In this document: piece by piece, positions 34,701 through 46,133 of the stretch | Layout: every line of letters starts with the position of its first letter | How positions within the stretch are numbered: position 1 is the stretch's first letter | Translations under genes and position numbers: made by a program | Assembly (NCBI GenBank): GCA_009809945.1 | Contig: WTPW01000935.1 | Span: 125,362 to 189,361, forward strand | DNA: 64,000 nt | Source: Gigaspora margarita | Taxonomy: Eukaryota > Glomeromycota > Glomeromycetes > Diversisporales > Gigasporaceae | Reading direction: 5' to 3' | The notes under the pieces: generated by a model | What the model saw: the letters and a program-made list of their open reading frames with translations, nothing else | Told to the model about the DNA's origin: nothing | Database searches by the model: none

Positions 34701-34873
34701 TCTTACCAACATATAACATCACTCAAAGAGAAGATGAAAGCTTTATAATGACCTATAACTAACAAAAAGAAAATGCAGAATATACTCAAGAATATAATCA
34801 AGGCTTACAATTGCTACTACAAGCAATAATACCTCAACCAGAATAAAGACATCAAGAAGAAAACTATTGGGCC

Positions 34874-35800
34874 ATGATGCAATTATTTGACAGAAATATA
34901 TCAAATGAATTAGCATTTTGGGATGCACTCAAACGAACATATGCTTATTATAAAGAAAGCAGTGTAGGAGCTACACTACAAAAACAAATAAAAGCTACCA
35001 ACTACTTCAATAAGAAAAAAGAAATACAATTCTCTAACAAAAAAGGAAAAAACAAACCTAGAGAATATATTGTATTCAATATCCATGATGGAAAATGCTT
35101 TGGATGCAGAAAAAAAGGACACTACATGAAAGATTGCCCTGATAAAGAAAAATTCAAAGGATTTAACCATATGTATAGAAAAGGAAAGCCAAGAACCAAA
35201 GAAGAAAAACATAAAACCAAATATCATAAAGCAGTACCAGGCAGAAAAAAGGATTACACCAAAGACAAACCTCATAATAAGCAAACTAAAAAATACTCTA
35301 AAGAAGAAAAGGGAGATGCATTTGCAAGACTACTAGTAGCAAGAGCAGCAAAATTTGAGAAAGATAAAAAAAAAGCAATAAAAGAAGATACTAAACCTCA
35401 AGACACATTTGGAGGAGGAAGATATCCAAGAAGAAGTAATACCAAATATTATAAATACTGCAAAACTAATACTCATACTACTAAAGATTGCTATTCACAT
35501 CGAGTACAAGAAGTGGATGAACCTATGGTCTTCTACGCCCAGAAAAGTAAATGGCAATGACCTCAAAGAAATAACAATTACAAAAACAACTACCAGAAAA
35601 AACAAGTTTACAATGCTGAAACTATTGAAGATAAAAATGATGATACTGGATATCAAGAATACCAAGAATACCAAGAATACTTGAAAGCTAAGCAAGCCTA
35701 CTTTACAAGAATCCAAGAACACAAATCAAAACCAAGAAGGAAAGAAACATCTAATCTCGAAGCAATACCTGAAGATTCTGACGAAGCACAGTTTTTCTAA
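34874..35800 (+). pseudogene. Virus-like element: zinc-knuckle nucleocapsid-like
   Basis: A highly basic region with a CCHC zinc knuckle (CFGCRKKGHYMKDC, ~35098-35139). A Lys-rich linker (KEEKHKTKYHKAVPGRKKD) and a second, variant cysteine/histidine cluster (YCKTNTHTTKDC, ~35457-35492) follow, then an acidic, repeated YQEYQEYQEY tail. CCHC knuckles bind single-stranded nucleic acid in retroviral and pararetroviral nucleocapsids. Position between the capsid-like and protease-like regions fits a gag-type block. Confidence 0.65.
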
Positions 35801-36075
35801 AAGGGAACCTGTGTGCTACTCAGGGCTTACTCCCAAATAACTACACTAGTTGTAGCACAGAGTATTATACTAAGTATTACGAACAATATGATACTTATAA
35901 CAAACATATATTTAACATTGATAAATGTAAAGAATCATATCAATATAATAAACCATTAAATAAAGGACCCAGTTTTCAAAACAAATTATACTCTGCCAAT
36001 AACTATACTGATTTATATTTTCCAAAACAAACACATATCAACAAAAGAAAACCCAAAGGGGCAAAATGCTTTTAT

Positions 36076-36420
36076 TTTGTAGTATTAGTGAATAATATAT
36101 CTATGGAATTTAAACTAGACGAAGGGAGCACTAATACAATAATGGGCATAAACCATGCACAAGCATTAGGAATACACAACATAATAGATAAACCAGCAAC
36201 AGCAGAAGTAGTAGGAAGCAATGTAGCAATACTAGGCAAAATGCTAGTAAATCTCAAGATCAATGAGTATTTTACACCAAATGTGAAAATGGATGTGCTA
36301 AAAACCCAATCAAAATATATTCTCCTAAGCAATAAAACAAAATCTGAATTAGATATTACTAAAGATTTTAAAAATCAAATCATCAAAATCAACAAAAAAC
36401 CCATAATTAACCAATGAACC
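36076..36420 (+). pseudogene. Virus-like element: retropepsin-like protease
   Basis: A ~110-residue domain with an extended strand ending in an Asp-x-Gly-Ser core (MEFKLDEGSTNTIMG), followed by HAQALGIHNI and then EVVGSNVAILGKMLVNLKIN, the flap-to-strand pattern of retropepsins. Position between nucleocapsid-like and RT regions supports it. Retropepsins cleave viral polyproteins as dimers. The fold is inferred from pattern only. Confidence 0.5.
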
Positions 36421-36639
36421 TTAATTAGTCGAGCAAACGGTCACAGCAACTCATTCTATAGGACAGGAGGGCGATATAACCTTTCCGGTTATGTAGGAAT
36501 CCATGGACTGAATGAGCCTATTTCTCACCAACTTGACTCTAAACCCCAACAAGGTTATCAGAGCAGAAAAGAGGAAAAGGCGCCCAATGTTATAAAAACT
36601 AATCCTCAAGAGGAAAAGGGCAATATTTTGAGAAAACAA

Positions 36640-36798
36640 TAGGACGTTTCAATATATTTAGGGGAGTGACAAAAATCAGGTAATTTTTTAGGGGGGGGAG
36701 GGTAAAAAAAGTTGAAATTATATATAAGAACCTGACTATATATATATTAAAGAAGAGGGAGGGGGGTAGGCCTCTGATAAAAAATAATCAGATGATTA
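36640..36798 (+). promoter_or_regulatory. Virus-like element: purine tract and TATA-like words
   Basis: A non-coding strip holds two G-rich purine tracts (AGGGGGGGGAGGGT at ~36692 and AGAGGGAGGGGGGTAGG at ~36753) and two TATA-like words (ATATATAAG ~36722, TATATATATATT ~36737). G runs are almost absent elsewhere in this AT-rich window. It could be a polypurine-tract-like priming site or an internal promoter for the genes from 36799. Neither role is shown. Confidence 0.35.
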
Positions 36799-38460
36799 AT
36801 GACACGGCCCTTACCCTTTGACCCCACACTAGCCAAATACTTTAATAAACCTTCTCAAAACAAAGCTTCAACTATTCATGCTAAAGAAGCAAGTTATCAA
36901 TATAAATTTAAAGAACCAGAAAGGCCTAAGTACCAACACTTTAGTCAAGCTCATGTAAATGATGAAGCATTGCGTATATTTTATGAACAGTGTATGAAAA
37001 ATAAGCAATGCAAGAAACAAATAGGACTAACGTGTAATGCACTTGGCATGAAATAATCGAAGCTATAATCCAAACTGGAAGCAATCTAATTCAAACGTTC
37101 TTACAGTATAAGGAACCATATCAGAAAGAAAACAATATGATGACTAAGTGGATAGCATTGCATACTAGAAATGCTGACATCCAAAATGATATTAGAATAA
37201 TCGAAGGAAACAGATTAGCACAATTAGAATTAATAATACATGCATCAATGGGATTATCAATAAGTGATAAATTAATACAGTCAAATGGTAAAATAAATTG
37301 GAAAACAGGAAGAATTTCTGAAGAAATTCAGAAAGCATATAACATAGGATCCAAGTAATACGTATTACATATAGGAACATCCAAAGATAGAAACAAGGAT
37401 GAAGTCAAACAAAACCTCAAGGAAATACTAAAAAGAACTAAAAACACTAATATAGTAATACTATTAGAAAATTCAGCGTCTAGTAAATGTTATGGTGCAA
37501 CCAACAATTCAAGAATTAAATGAAATAAGAAGTAGTATTAAAAAAGAATTCTGATATAAAAAGGAATATCAAACAGATACTCTGATGGATAGATTTAAAA
37601 TATGTTTCGACACTCAACATTATTTTGTAGCAGGAGTTAGAAAAATTCTAGAAGAATATGAAGAAGTACTTCGCAAATATGAAAATGAAATCAAGCTATT
37701 CCATTTAAACAATGTTACGAAACAATGTACATTAAGAGACGGCCGCATAATTAAACCAAAAATATTCAGAAGTGGACAAGATGTGCACTAGGGTTCCTCA
37801 AATTCAAATCAAATCAAATATTGGATCAATTTGAATTTGATCAAATCAAATTGACCCTGATTTGAATTTGATTTGATTCAAATATTTGGATTTGAATTTG
37901 ATTTAAATTTGAATTTTTAATAGTAATTTTCAAATCAAATCAAATATTTGTCAAATCAAATCAAATTTGGTCAGATTTGAATTTGATCAAATCAAATATA
38001 GTCAAATTTGAATTTGAATTTGATCAAATATTTGATTCAAATATTTGAAGATCAAATCAAATTGCGGAACCCTAATGTGCATGCACATATAATGTATGGA
38101 CAACTACCACAAAAGATATTTGAAACCATAATTAAGTATGCTAGTAAAGCAGTAGTTGAAACTCTGCAGAAAAAAGACTTTGACATTAAAGAACAAATCA
38201 ATGAAATCCAAATATTACGCTATTATGCTAATGATTTAATACCATCAGATAGAGAACTAGACAAAACACTTAAACAAAGGCTACAAGACCTAGACAAGTG
38301 GGATCCAACAAAAGGAATAAAATATATACTAACACTGCAAGATATTACATCTAAAAAAAGTCCAATAGAAAATAATGGACAAGTAGGCTATGTAGATTCA
38401 GTAGCATACTTAACAGAAACAATGGAAAAGATTAACATTAGAAAATCAAGAAAAATATAA
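36799..38460 (+). pseudogene. Virus-like element: helical protein region, unknown
   Basis: Coding-like sequence includes FDPTLAKYFNKPSQNKAS, HVNDEALRIFYEQCMKNKQC, IRIIEGNRLAQLELIIHASM, a Glu/Lys helix (ILEEYEEVLRKYENEIKLF) and, beyond the MITE at 37789-38074, IKYASKAVVETLQKKD and LKQRLQDLDKWDPTKG. No catalytic motif is visible. The sequence is charged and helical, as in scaffold or movement-type proteins, but I do not recognise a family. Confidence 0.4.
37789..38074. mobile_element. TAGGGTTC hAT-like MITE, copy 2, inside virus-like element
   Basis: It begins TAGGGTTCCTCAAATTC and ends TTGCGGAACCCTA, in inverted orientation relative to the copy at 15147 and exactly as long (286 bp). The flanks ATGTGCAC (37781-37788) and ATGTGCAT (38075-38082) form an 8-bp duplication with one mismatch. 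It inserted after the virus-like element was already in the genome. Confidence 0.9.
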
Positions 38461-38499
38461 TGATGCCAAGAAAGATAAAGAATCTAAACAAATGCAAAC

Positions 38500-39901
38500 T
38501 GAGAAATTAGCACAAATGCAATTTAAAATAAATCAATTATCTAATAAGATAGCAGAGAAAATTGCAAATAAAACACCTCTAAGAATATCCAAAACACCTA
38601 CCTTAGGAGGAATGATAAGTAACATATGATGAAAAGCAAAAGAAATTCAAGAGGAAATAGAAACTAATGAATCTAAAGAATTTCTAAAAGACATAGAAAC
38701 ACTTGCAAAAGACCTAACTGATATCGAAATGAGATTTGATAATATGTCAAGAGGAGAAGCCAAGAATTTTGTGGAAACTATACGAAATATCAAAGGCATA
38801 CCTGAAGAAATAAGATACGGAAATCCCCATATAACGGATAAACAACGAGTTTACAATTTCATTAACTATTGGAATAACCAAAATGAAGAAACGAAAACTC
38901 AATATAAAAATGAAATTGAAGAACAAGAAAAAGCATATTGAGGGAAAGCCAAAGAAATACTCGATATGGCTACAGAAGAATTTAAAAAGAAACCAGAACC
39001 TGAAAAAATGGTAATAACGCAGCAACTGTTAGCAATATCAGAAATTGAAAAAGACTCTAGATTAAGGGCAAAAGCTAATATGAAACAATTAGCCTTCCTA
39101 GTAGAATGGGCCAGGGAAGTAGACCCTGACCTTATTAAAAAGGATACTATAAGAGATCCTCAAACTGGTAAACCTATGATAACAATAGAATCAGTACCTG
39201 ACGATGTAATAAAGCATGTCAAAAACAAGTTTAAACCTGAAGTAATTGATAATAGTGATAACGAAAATGACAATAAAGATACATTTTATCAAAGAATGTT
39301 CAATGAACAGAACACAAAATTAAACCAAAAGTTTTTGGAAGAAGCAACAGCCCAAAAACAGTATGAAGAAGAATTTTTACAAATAAAGAATAGACCTGGA
39401 AGAAGTGATAACAAAGCTTTAAATATATCTTCATACCACTTGCTAAGCGCAATTGGATCACCTATGATAACATCACCATTATCAAAACCATTAGAAAGTC
39501 CAGAATTTATAAATACAACAAATGACAACCACTGGAATAACTGGCAACAAATAAATACTGATAATAATGAACCACCCACGATACCGAGCTTTATTGAAAA
39601 AAGACCTAACATCATGCAACCTATAGATTATTCAAGTATGAATAATGATGGACTACCTGAAATATCTGAAATAACGCAATATTCTCAATATGATATGAAT
39701 CGAGAATATACAGAAGAAATAGACTCGGAACAACAAGAAACAACTGTACAAACACCTATGGTGCAACCAGTTAAACAATCTAAAGGATGGTCAATACCTA
39801 ATGTAATAAAATCACCAGTACAAGCGATATTTGGAAGGAAAAGATCAAATACATTATGGGAAAATGTAATCAAGGACCAAGCTGCTAAAAATATACACTG
39901 A
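38500..39901 (+). pseudogene. Virus-like element: long helical protein region
   Basis: Charged, helical sequence (GEAKNFVETIRNIKGIPEE, EQEKAY) leads into a 311-residue frame from 38966 with LAFLVEWAREVDPDLIKKD, VIKHVKNKFKPEVID and a low-complexity polar second half (NDNHWNNWQQINTDNNEPP). Disordered C-terminal linkers of this kind are common in structural polyproteins. No conserved motif is recognised. Confidence 0.4.
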
Positions 39902-39973
39902 ACAAGCAATGAATCATTCTACCGAAAAAGACAAGATTCGTATGATTCAAGACATCCTGAAATACCAAAAACA

Positions 39974-40660
39974 ATGTTATCAACAACGGATATACTGACA
40001 TCATATAAAAATGAACGATACGGGTATTTGCCACACCAAACCAAACCAATACCTTTATCACCTGATACACGTGAACGGTTATTTAGAAAACAAAAAGACC
40101 CTAATGAAACAAATAATATTAAAATATTCAATATTGAAATACATTCTAAATACCAACCTAAAAAAGCAGAAAAAGGAAGTAAATGCACTATGCATGAAGA
40201 ATTAGCGCATATCCCTAATGAAATTAGAAAACACATCATATCCAATATAGGGAAAGGAAAACCTATATGCACAGACCAACAATGCATGTTAACCTAATAC
40301 ATGGACACCTGTCAAGATTACCCAAAAAGAAATTATCTGATTCAAACACCTTTACATATAGCACAAAATGAAATAGTAGTGCAAAACGGAATAATTAACA
40401 ATTCAACAATCTGGATGATCAACTATTCAGATAAAGCAATAATGATACCTAAAGATTATCATATTAGTAACATTGAAAAAATCAAAGAAGTATTTGATGT
40501 AGATACCACTAAAAGAGAAAAAGATATTCAAGGAGAAATGAAAGTCGATGATAAAGAAAAAACTGAAAAAGAAAGACTTGAGATACTCCTAAAGAATACA
40601 ACACCCCAATACAGAAATTTATTATTACCACTCTTTAATAAATTCATTAATATATTCTGA
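39974..40660 (+). pseudogene. Virus-like element: pre-RT linker region
   Basis: Includes LPHQTKPIPLSPDTRERLF, CTMHEELAHIPNEIRKHI, DYPKRNYLIQTPLHIAQNEI, NSTIWMINYSDKAIMIPKDY and an acidic helix before NTTPQYRNLLLPLFNKFINI. The stretch with IVVQNGIINNSTIWMINYSD and IPKDYHI resembles the beta-rich segment commonly found before the RT of Ty3-like pol proteins. That likeness is weak. It leads directly into the RT region. Confidence 0.45.
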
Positions 40661-40696
40661 AGGAAACATGAAAAACCTACAACATATAACCAAAAG

Positions 40697-41400
40697 ATGT
40701 TTAAACCTATCACATTAACACTTAATTGTGACGAAAAAGACATACCTTTTAGAGATAAGGCACGAATGTCTAGACAATATTCTGAGAACAAAATTGAACA
40801 AGTAAATAAACTCTTTGAAGACTTAAAAAAACAAGAGTTTATTAGACCATCTAAAGCGGTATGGGTATCACCTTTGGTAATAATACAAAAGAAAGATGGA
40901 TCATACAGAGTAGCTGTGGTTTATACCAAGCTCAATAAGTACTTAGAAGATGATCCATATGAAATTCCTAATATTATTAGAATGTTACAACAACTAGCGC
41001 AACACAAAATATTTATGACATTAGACTTTACTGCGGCTTATCACCAGTTTACATTAAGAGAAGAAGATAAGCCTAAAACTACTGTATTTTTTCCCGGCAA
41101 AGGAAAATTTGAATGAAAATGTTCTCCCTATGGGATTGAAGACTGCACCTGCGTATATGATGAGATATATGTACGAATTGTTTAGAGATTTTTCGTTCGT
41201 ATATGTATATATGAATGACTTAACTATTGCTAGTGATTCGGTTGATGATCACATTAAGCACATCAAAATGGTATTTGAACGCATAGAAAAAGGGGGCATG
41301 AGTCTGAAACCAGACAAATGTGAATTCATGGTGACAAAAACATTGATATTAAACCATTTAGTTGAATTCAGAAAAATCTATCCTAATTAGGTTAAAATCA
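40697..41400 (+). pseudogene. Virus-like element: Ty3-like reverse transcriptase
   Basis: Recognisable RT blocks in order: PFRDKARMSRQYSENKIEQV (pre-fingers), EFIRPSKAVWVSPLVIIQKK, DGSYRVAVVYTKLNKYLEDD, YEIPNIIRMLQQLAQHKIF, the motif-A block MTLDFTAAYHQFTLREEDK, the LPMGLKTAPAYMMRYMYEL block, the motif-C region around FVYVYM, and EKGGMSLKPDKCEFM. This order and spacing are those of Ty3/Metaviridae and Caulimoviridae RT. The enzyme copies RNA into DNA. It is broken here and a fossil. Confidence 0.9.
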
Positions 41401-42227
41401 AAGAAGCTGAAAAATTAAAGCCACCAACTAACGTAAATGGAGTAATAAGATTTACTGGATTTATAAACTATTTTAGAAGATATATCCAAAACTTTGCCCA
41501 AATAGCACAACCTATATATAACTTGTTAAAAAAGAATGTTCAATTCGAATGGACTAAAGAATATCAAGAAGCATTTGATTTGCTAATACAAAAAGTAACA
41601 AATGCTATATCTTTAACTTACCCTAAAAAAGGATATCAATTAATCTTAGAAACTGACGCCTCAAATGACAGAATTGGCGCAGTTTTAAAACAAGTTAACC
41701 CTGATTTGGCACACTATAAAACTAAAGAAGCTAGAACTAAGGAAGCAGAATATGATGCTACTAAATCCGAAGAGGAAATAATAGAATTCAGATCAAAATC
41801 TCTTACACTTACACAAAGATTATAGGGCTCAACACAGAAAGAACTGTATGCGATTTACTATTATCTTACCAATTGGCAACATTATATTGGAAATAAACCT
41901 ATAATAGTAAGAACTGATAACACGGGAATATCTGACGCAACAGGAAAAATAATAAGAAATGATACCATGCAAAAATGGGTAATAAAGCTTCAAGACTTTA
42001 ATTGGACCGTAGAAAGAATACCAGGAAAGGACAATCATATTGCAGATTGGCTCAGCAGACAAATGAGTACAAATGACCAAGGAGAGCAGTTTATAACGCT
42101 AAAAATAGGAATTAAAGATAAGGAACCCAAAGGAAAGGAAATACCTAATAAGGTTAAAAGTGAAAATTCACCTATAAAATCACCTGGAATTCCCACGACA
42201 CCCACCCCAAGTACCAATCACTACTAA
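41400..42227 (+). pseudogene. Virus-like element: RT thumb and RNase H
   Basis: After the RT palm come FTGFINYFRRYIQNFAQIAQ (thumb/connection) and the RNase H core YQLILETDASNDRIGAVLKQ. Then follow NWQHYIGNKPIIVRTDN and WTVERIPGKDNHIADWLSR, the usual end of Ty3-type RNase H. A polar Lys/Pro-rich tail with SPIKSPGIPTTPTPS follows. RNase H removes RNA from the RNA:DNA hybrid during reverse transcription. No chromodomain or retroviral integrase follows; an ISXO2-type transposase does. Confidence 0.85.
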
Positions 42228-42232
42228 ATAAA

Positions 42233-43200
42233 TTGACAAAAATAAAAATACAAGTTCAATCATACTATCGATTAAAAAGAATATTTGATGACCCGGAAGA
42301 ATGTTTAGCATATCTAAAAGAAAAATTGATAATACCATATGAACTCAACTGCATTGAATGCGGAAGAGATATGAAGATCAAGAAATATGATCTGTTTGAA
42401 TGCCCAAACAGAAAATGCCGAAAGAAAATATCGATCTTTAATGGCACTATATTTATGAATAGCAGATTACCATGTAACAAGCTCCTTGAACTAGGATATC
42501 TTTGGCTTATCAAGATGAGTCATGGGTCAATAACCAAGTTCACAGGAATGGCAGAAACTACAATCATATAGTGGACACGTGCTTATAGAATAATGATTAC
42601 TAAAGAAATTAAAAAAATAGAAACCAAAATAGGAGATCCCGGTATCATAGTAGAAATAGATGAATCCCTATTTTGGAAAACAAAAGATGGAAATACTATA
42701 TGGGTATTTGGAGGCAAAGAAAGAACGCCTGAAAAGAAAATATTCGCGACAATCGTAAACGATCGATTGCAGGAAACTCTACTTTACTACATATGGAAGT
42801 ATATCCACCCCGGATCTATAATATACTCAGACATGTGGAAGGGATATACTAATATCTATACAAGATTAGAAATGCAACACCACGCTATCAATCATGGATA
42901 CGGGTTTAGCGTGTGTGAATATAACGAAATAACTAATGAAATTAAAGTATATCACACCAATGGCATTGAAACCACATGGCATGTGTTGAAAGATACAATC
43001 CCAGTAAGAAATCGAAAGAAGGATGATCTACTATTTCACTTATCTGAATTCATATGGAGAAGACAGAATAAAGAAAATAGGATAGATCTGTGGGAAGCAC
43101 TAATAGATTGCCTATGAGATAGCAATGTACTTCTTGATGAAGAAACAATAGAAGAAAATAATAATGAAGATTTGTAATGGGAAATGCAAATCTTAGATAA
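42233..43200 (+). pseudogene. Virus-like element: IS1595/ISXO2-type transposase
   Basis: It begins with a helical segment (FDDPEECLAYLKEKLIIP). A zinc ribbon (CIECGRDMKIKKYD, CPNRKCRKK) leads into the FNGTIFMNSRLPCNKLLEL block characteristic of IS1595-family transposases. The DDE core shows IVEIDESLFWK, FGGKERTPEKKIFATIV, SIIYSDMWKGYTNI and NGIETTWHVLKDTIPVRNRK. ISXO2-like domains catalyse cut-and-paste of bacterial IS1595 and eukaryotic Merlin elements. Here it follows RNase H directly on the same strand, in the slot normally held by integrase, so it may have served to integrate this element. That role is inference; a separate DNA transposon insertion is the alternative, but no TIRs were seen around it. 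Confidence 0.85.
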
Positions 43201-43254
43201 GAAACTTCTATTTAAAGACATTGACTTTTAACAAGTAGGGACATCCAAAATATA

Positions 43255-44590
43255 ATGGATAAACTCAAAGAAACCCTAAAAGAACTAAAAGAAACCTACC
43301 CAAGAAATCTAAAAAGAAAATGGTTAACCAAGGACACAACAACCAAGAATCCAATAGATGGACCCAAACTGGACCCAACTATTGTCCTGATTGTGACAGT
43401 CATGTTTTGGATCCAGAAATCCATGAATATCCACCTAGTAGAATCCGAGAAGTAACCTTTGCTATCCCAACTAGAAAAAGCATGCCTACTCTCACTAGAG
43501 CAAAACCTATTAACCCTAAAACACCAATTGTTCCAACAAATGTCTACTTTGGAACATATGAAAAATGTGGAGATAGAACTGACTTGAGAAAGCATAACTG
43601 CACTTTACGATCCAAGAGAAGAGTCAGGGATACCATTTGTGGAGTATGTGGACGCAAAGGTCACTTTAACAGGTATTGCCCTGACCAAGAATATTGGATT
43701 TGTAAACAAAAAGGACATAGGAAAACAGAATGTCCCGAATACTATAAGGATAGAACTATCCTCAGAAAGGAGGATATTGTGAGTGAAAGAAGTGCAACAC
43801 CTCTACCAGGACCATCTAACACTACTACTACGACATGTAACCTATGCAATGAAAACCACGCATCTGGAATGTGTGCATTTGCTGAGGCACTTGAAAACCT
43901 CAATAGAAGCAATTGCAACTGTGGTTACAAAAATGAAAATGATATTTATCATTGCTGCATATGTCATCGGATCATAGCAGGAAAAGCAAGCTTATACTTG
44001 TTAGATGGATTCTACCCAGGAAGAAGAGAACGAGATGGACTCCTTGTAGAAGAAAAGCATTTCAGTAACACATTAGTTTGTGAAATGTGTTATCGAAATT
44101 ATACTGAAAGACTACCTTTTGCTAACTACCGAAGCCATAATTATGCTCAAGGAATTGGACGAAATTATAGAATAGAATATTTTCTTTGCAAGAAGCAAGG
44201 ATGGAAATGACAATTCATCCAAGATGGATTTGGCAACTACTTCTGTTCGTATGAAGAAAATATTGGATACAGTGTTCATTTTCTTCATACCTTCCAACCC
44301 ATGTATATTAGAATGATCAGGAATATTCAAAATATAACTTGAAATGAACACCATGTGTTCATTAGGATAAATGAATCAGTAATCCTTAGAATTATTCAAC
44401 ATTTACGAGATACTCCTCGGGTTAGATGGAATGAGGACCTTATGCTAAGAAGACTCCAATTACTGATAAGATCAATATCAATTGATGTATACAATAATCA
44501 AGATAGAGATGCCCATTTTAACAATTGGAAGACGTCACTACAAGAATTCTATGAACCAAGTACTAGTTCAAGAATTACCACTAGATAACA
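43255..44590 (+). pseudogene. Virus-like element: multi-zinc-knuckle protein region
   Basis: Cys-rich sequence holds one full CCHC knuckle (CGVCGRKGHFNRYC), a second related cluster (ICKQKGHRKTEC), then CNLCNENHASGMC and a longer Cys cluster (CNCGYKNENDIYHCCICHR, plus CEMCYRNY further on). The following part (HVFIRINESVILRIIQHL, VRWNEDLMLRRLQLLIR) is helical. Tandem CCHC knuckles suggest single-stranded RNA or DNA binding. The later cluster resembles a treble-clef zinc module. A second nucleocapsid-like protein after the pol region is unusual for Metaviridae. Confidence 0.6.
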
Positions 44591-44599
44591 AGCTATAGA

Positions 44600-45757
44600 C
44601 CACATGGCAACAAAAAGAGAACTTACAGGAATGGTATTATGTGATGTATGCATGATGCCTAAACATGTTGATGAGCTATTAGGATAAATATGTTATGACT
44701 ATGAACACGAAAGAAAAATACATAGGACTGTTCTTCAGGACTATGAAGCCGAACAGGAAATTAAAAAATGGGAAAAAGAAAACATCTATCGACTATATAA
44801 ATATTTGAAGGATACGGAATACAAGACCAATCATGCCATAATTGTTTGAAAATGCAAGGACAAATTATGAAAATAATTAGAAAAACAAGAATTCTGAATA
44901 AAACAGAAGTAACAGAACCAGACAAGATAAAACGAAAAGACTCTAACGGAATATACCAAATCTACCAAATAGTCGAACAAGCAATCCAACTGCCCAATGT
45001 TGAAATTACAATTTTATGTAATAATTGTAAGGAAAAGAATATCAACAATGCAGTAAGTTTTAGGAAAGAGAAAGGTAAGAAAAATGAATCTACAGGAGAA
45101 ACTAGCGGAACAAACCCTATTGAAGTAACAGTTGAGGAAAATCGTAAGCAAGAGAAAAGACTTAGTAATGTAACAGAGATAACAGAAAAAGAAACTATCG
45201 AAATGGTTATTGCTTCTACATCCCAACAATTTTTACCTGTTCAACTTGAACAAGATGAAGAAATTGAAGAGATTCACCCCACATCTGAAAATTTACCAGA
45301 AAAAAATCTTAAAGAATGCTTCAATGAACTAAAAGAAATTTTTACAAAACTAAGTTTGCCAATGTTAGGAACAAACTTATTAAATATACGCTATGCTATA
45401 GAAAGAATTTCCATATTAGAAAGAAAGGATATGGAAGTGCAAGAGTGATTATGAGATTTGCAAAAAGAAAACTGAGTACTTAAACAAAGAATTAAAGAAT
45501 TAGAGGATGAAAACCTCGAAGGAAAAGTTCAATGGTATAATATTGCCATGCGCAAGAAAAGAACTGCGGACTGAGAACTTGACTATGCATTTTTAGGGGT
45601 ACCATTCGACAGCCCTAGAATGCCTGAAGCACTTGGAAATTTAGAAATAGCCAATCAGTTCTCTCGAAACAACCATGAAGTGCGAGAAGAATTAGTTGAA
45701 TCTTCATCTGAAAATGAAGATGAAACAGGAGTAGAAGATGATGTACACATTATAGAT
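44600..45757 (+). pseudogene. Virus-like element: Cys-pair and coiled-coil region
   Basis: A CxxC pair (VLCDVCMMPKHVDELLG) is followed by Glu/Lys-rich helices (EQEIKKWEKENIYRLYKYL). A 200-residue segment from 44846 has EVTILC-like CNNCKEKN spacing and a Ser/Glu-rich disordered middle. Coiled-coil-like heptads come next (ECFNELKEIFTKLSLP and ERKDMEVQE), and an acidic end. It is probably a structural or assembly factor; no family recognised. Confidence 0.4.
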
Positions 45758-45759
45758 TG

Positions 45760-46133
45760 ACTATCTATACAGATTAACCTTAACTTTATTTTATTATTTA
45801 AATTATTTATATTTAGTATTATCTATAATTTTTGTAAATCAAAATATGCCTATTATTTTGTGATACATTAAATAAAGAATTGATAGGGCATATCATATCC
45901 AGGAAGGATACGACTGTGGTATGCGATGGCAGGAGCACCCACACTAATAATAGAATAACACTTAACATTTTTAGAAATATTAACATTTTATATGGCCTGA
46001 GCAACCACGATTTACATTAATTCAATTTATTTTACATTTTATACTAATGTTTTAATCCAAGTCAATCATATGATCAAGCATCTCTAATGATCAGAAAAGT
46101 ATATAAACACACCAAGTTTACCTGACAAGCATC
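45760..46133 (+). promoter_or_regulatory. Virus-like element: intergenic control region
   Basis: This is the longest clearly non-coding strip in the element. It contains a poly-A-signal-like TTAAATAAAG (~45868) at its upstream side, two CATATGATCA/ATATGATC-like words near 46070, and a good TATA box (GTATATAAACACACC, ~46099) about 35 bases before the ATG at 46134. It therefore looks like the 3' end of one transcription unit and the promoter of the next. A single strong intergenic region of this type is also typical of circular pararetrovirus genomes. Confidence 0.5.

Noticed and set aside
42233-43200. Independent Merlin/IS1595 DNA transposon inserted into the element
   Set aside because: No inverted ends or target duplication were seen around it, and it continues the packed gene order; this alternative is kept open but not preferred.
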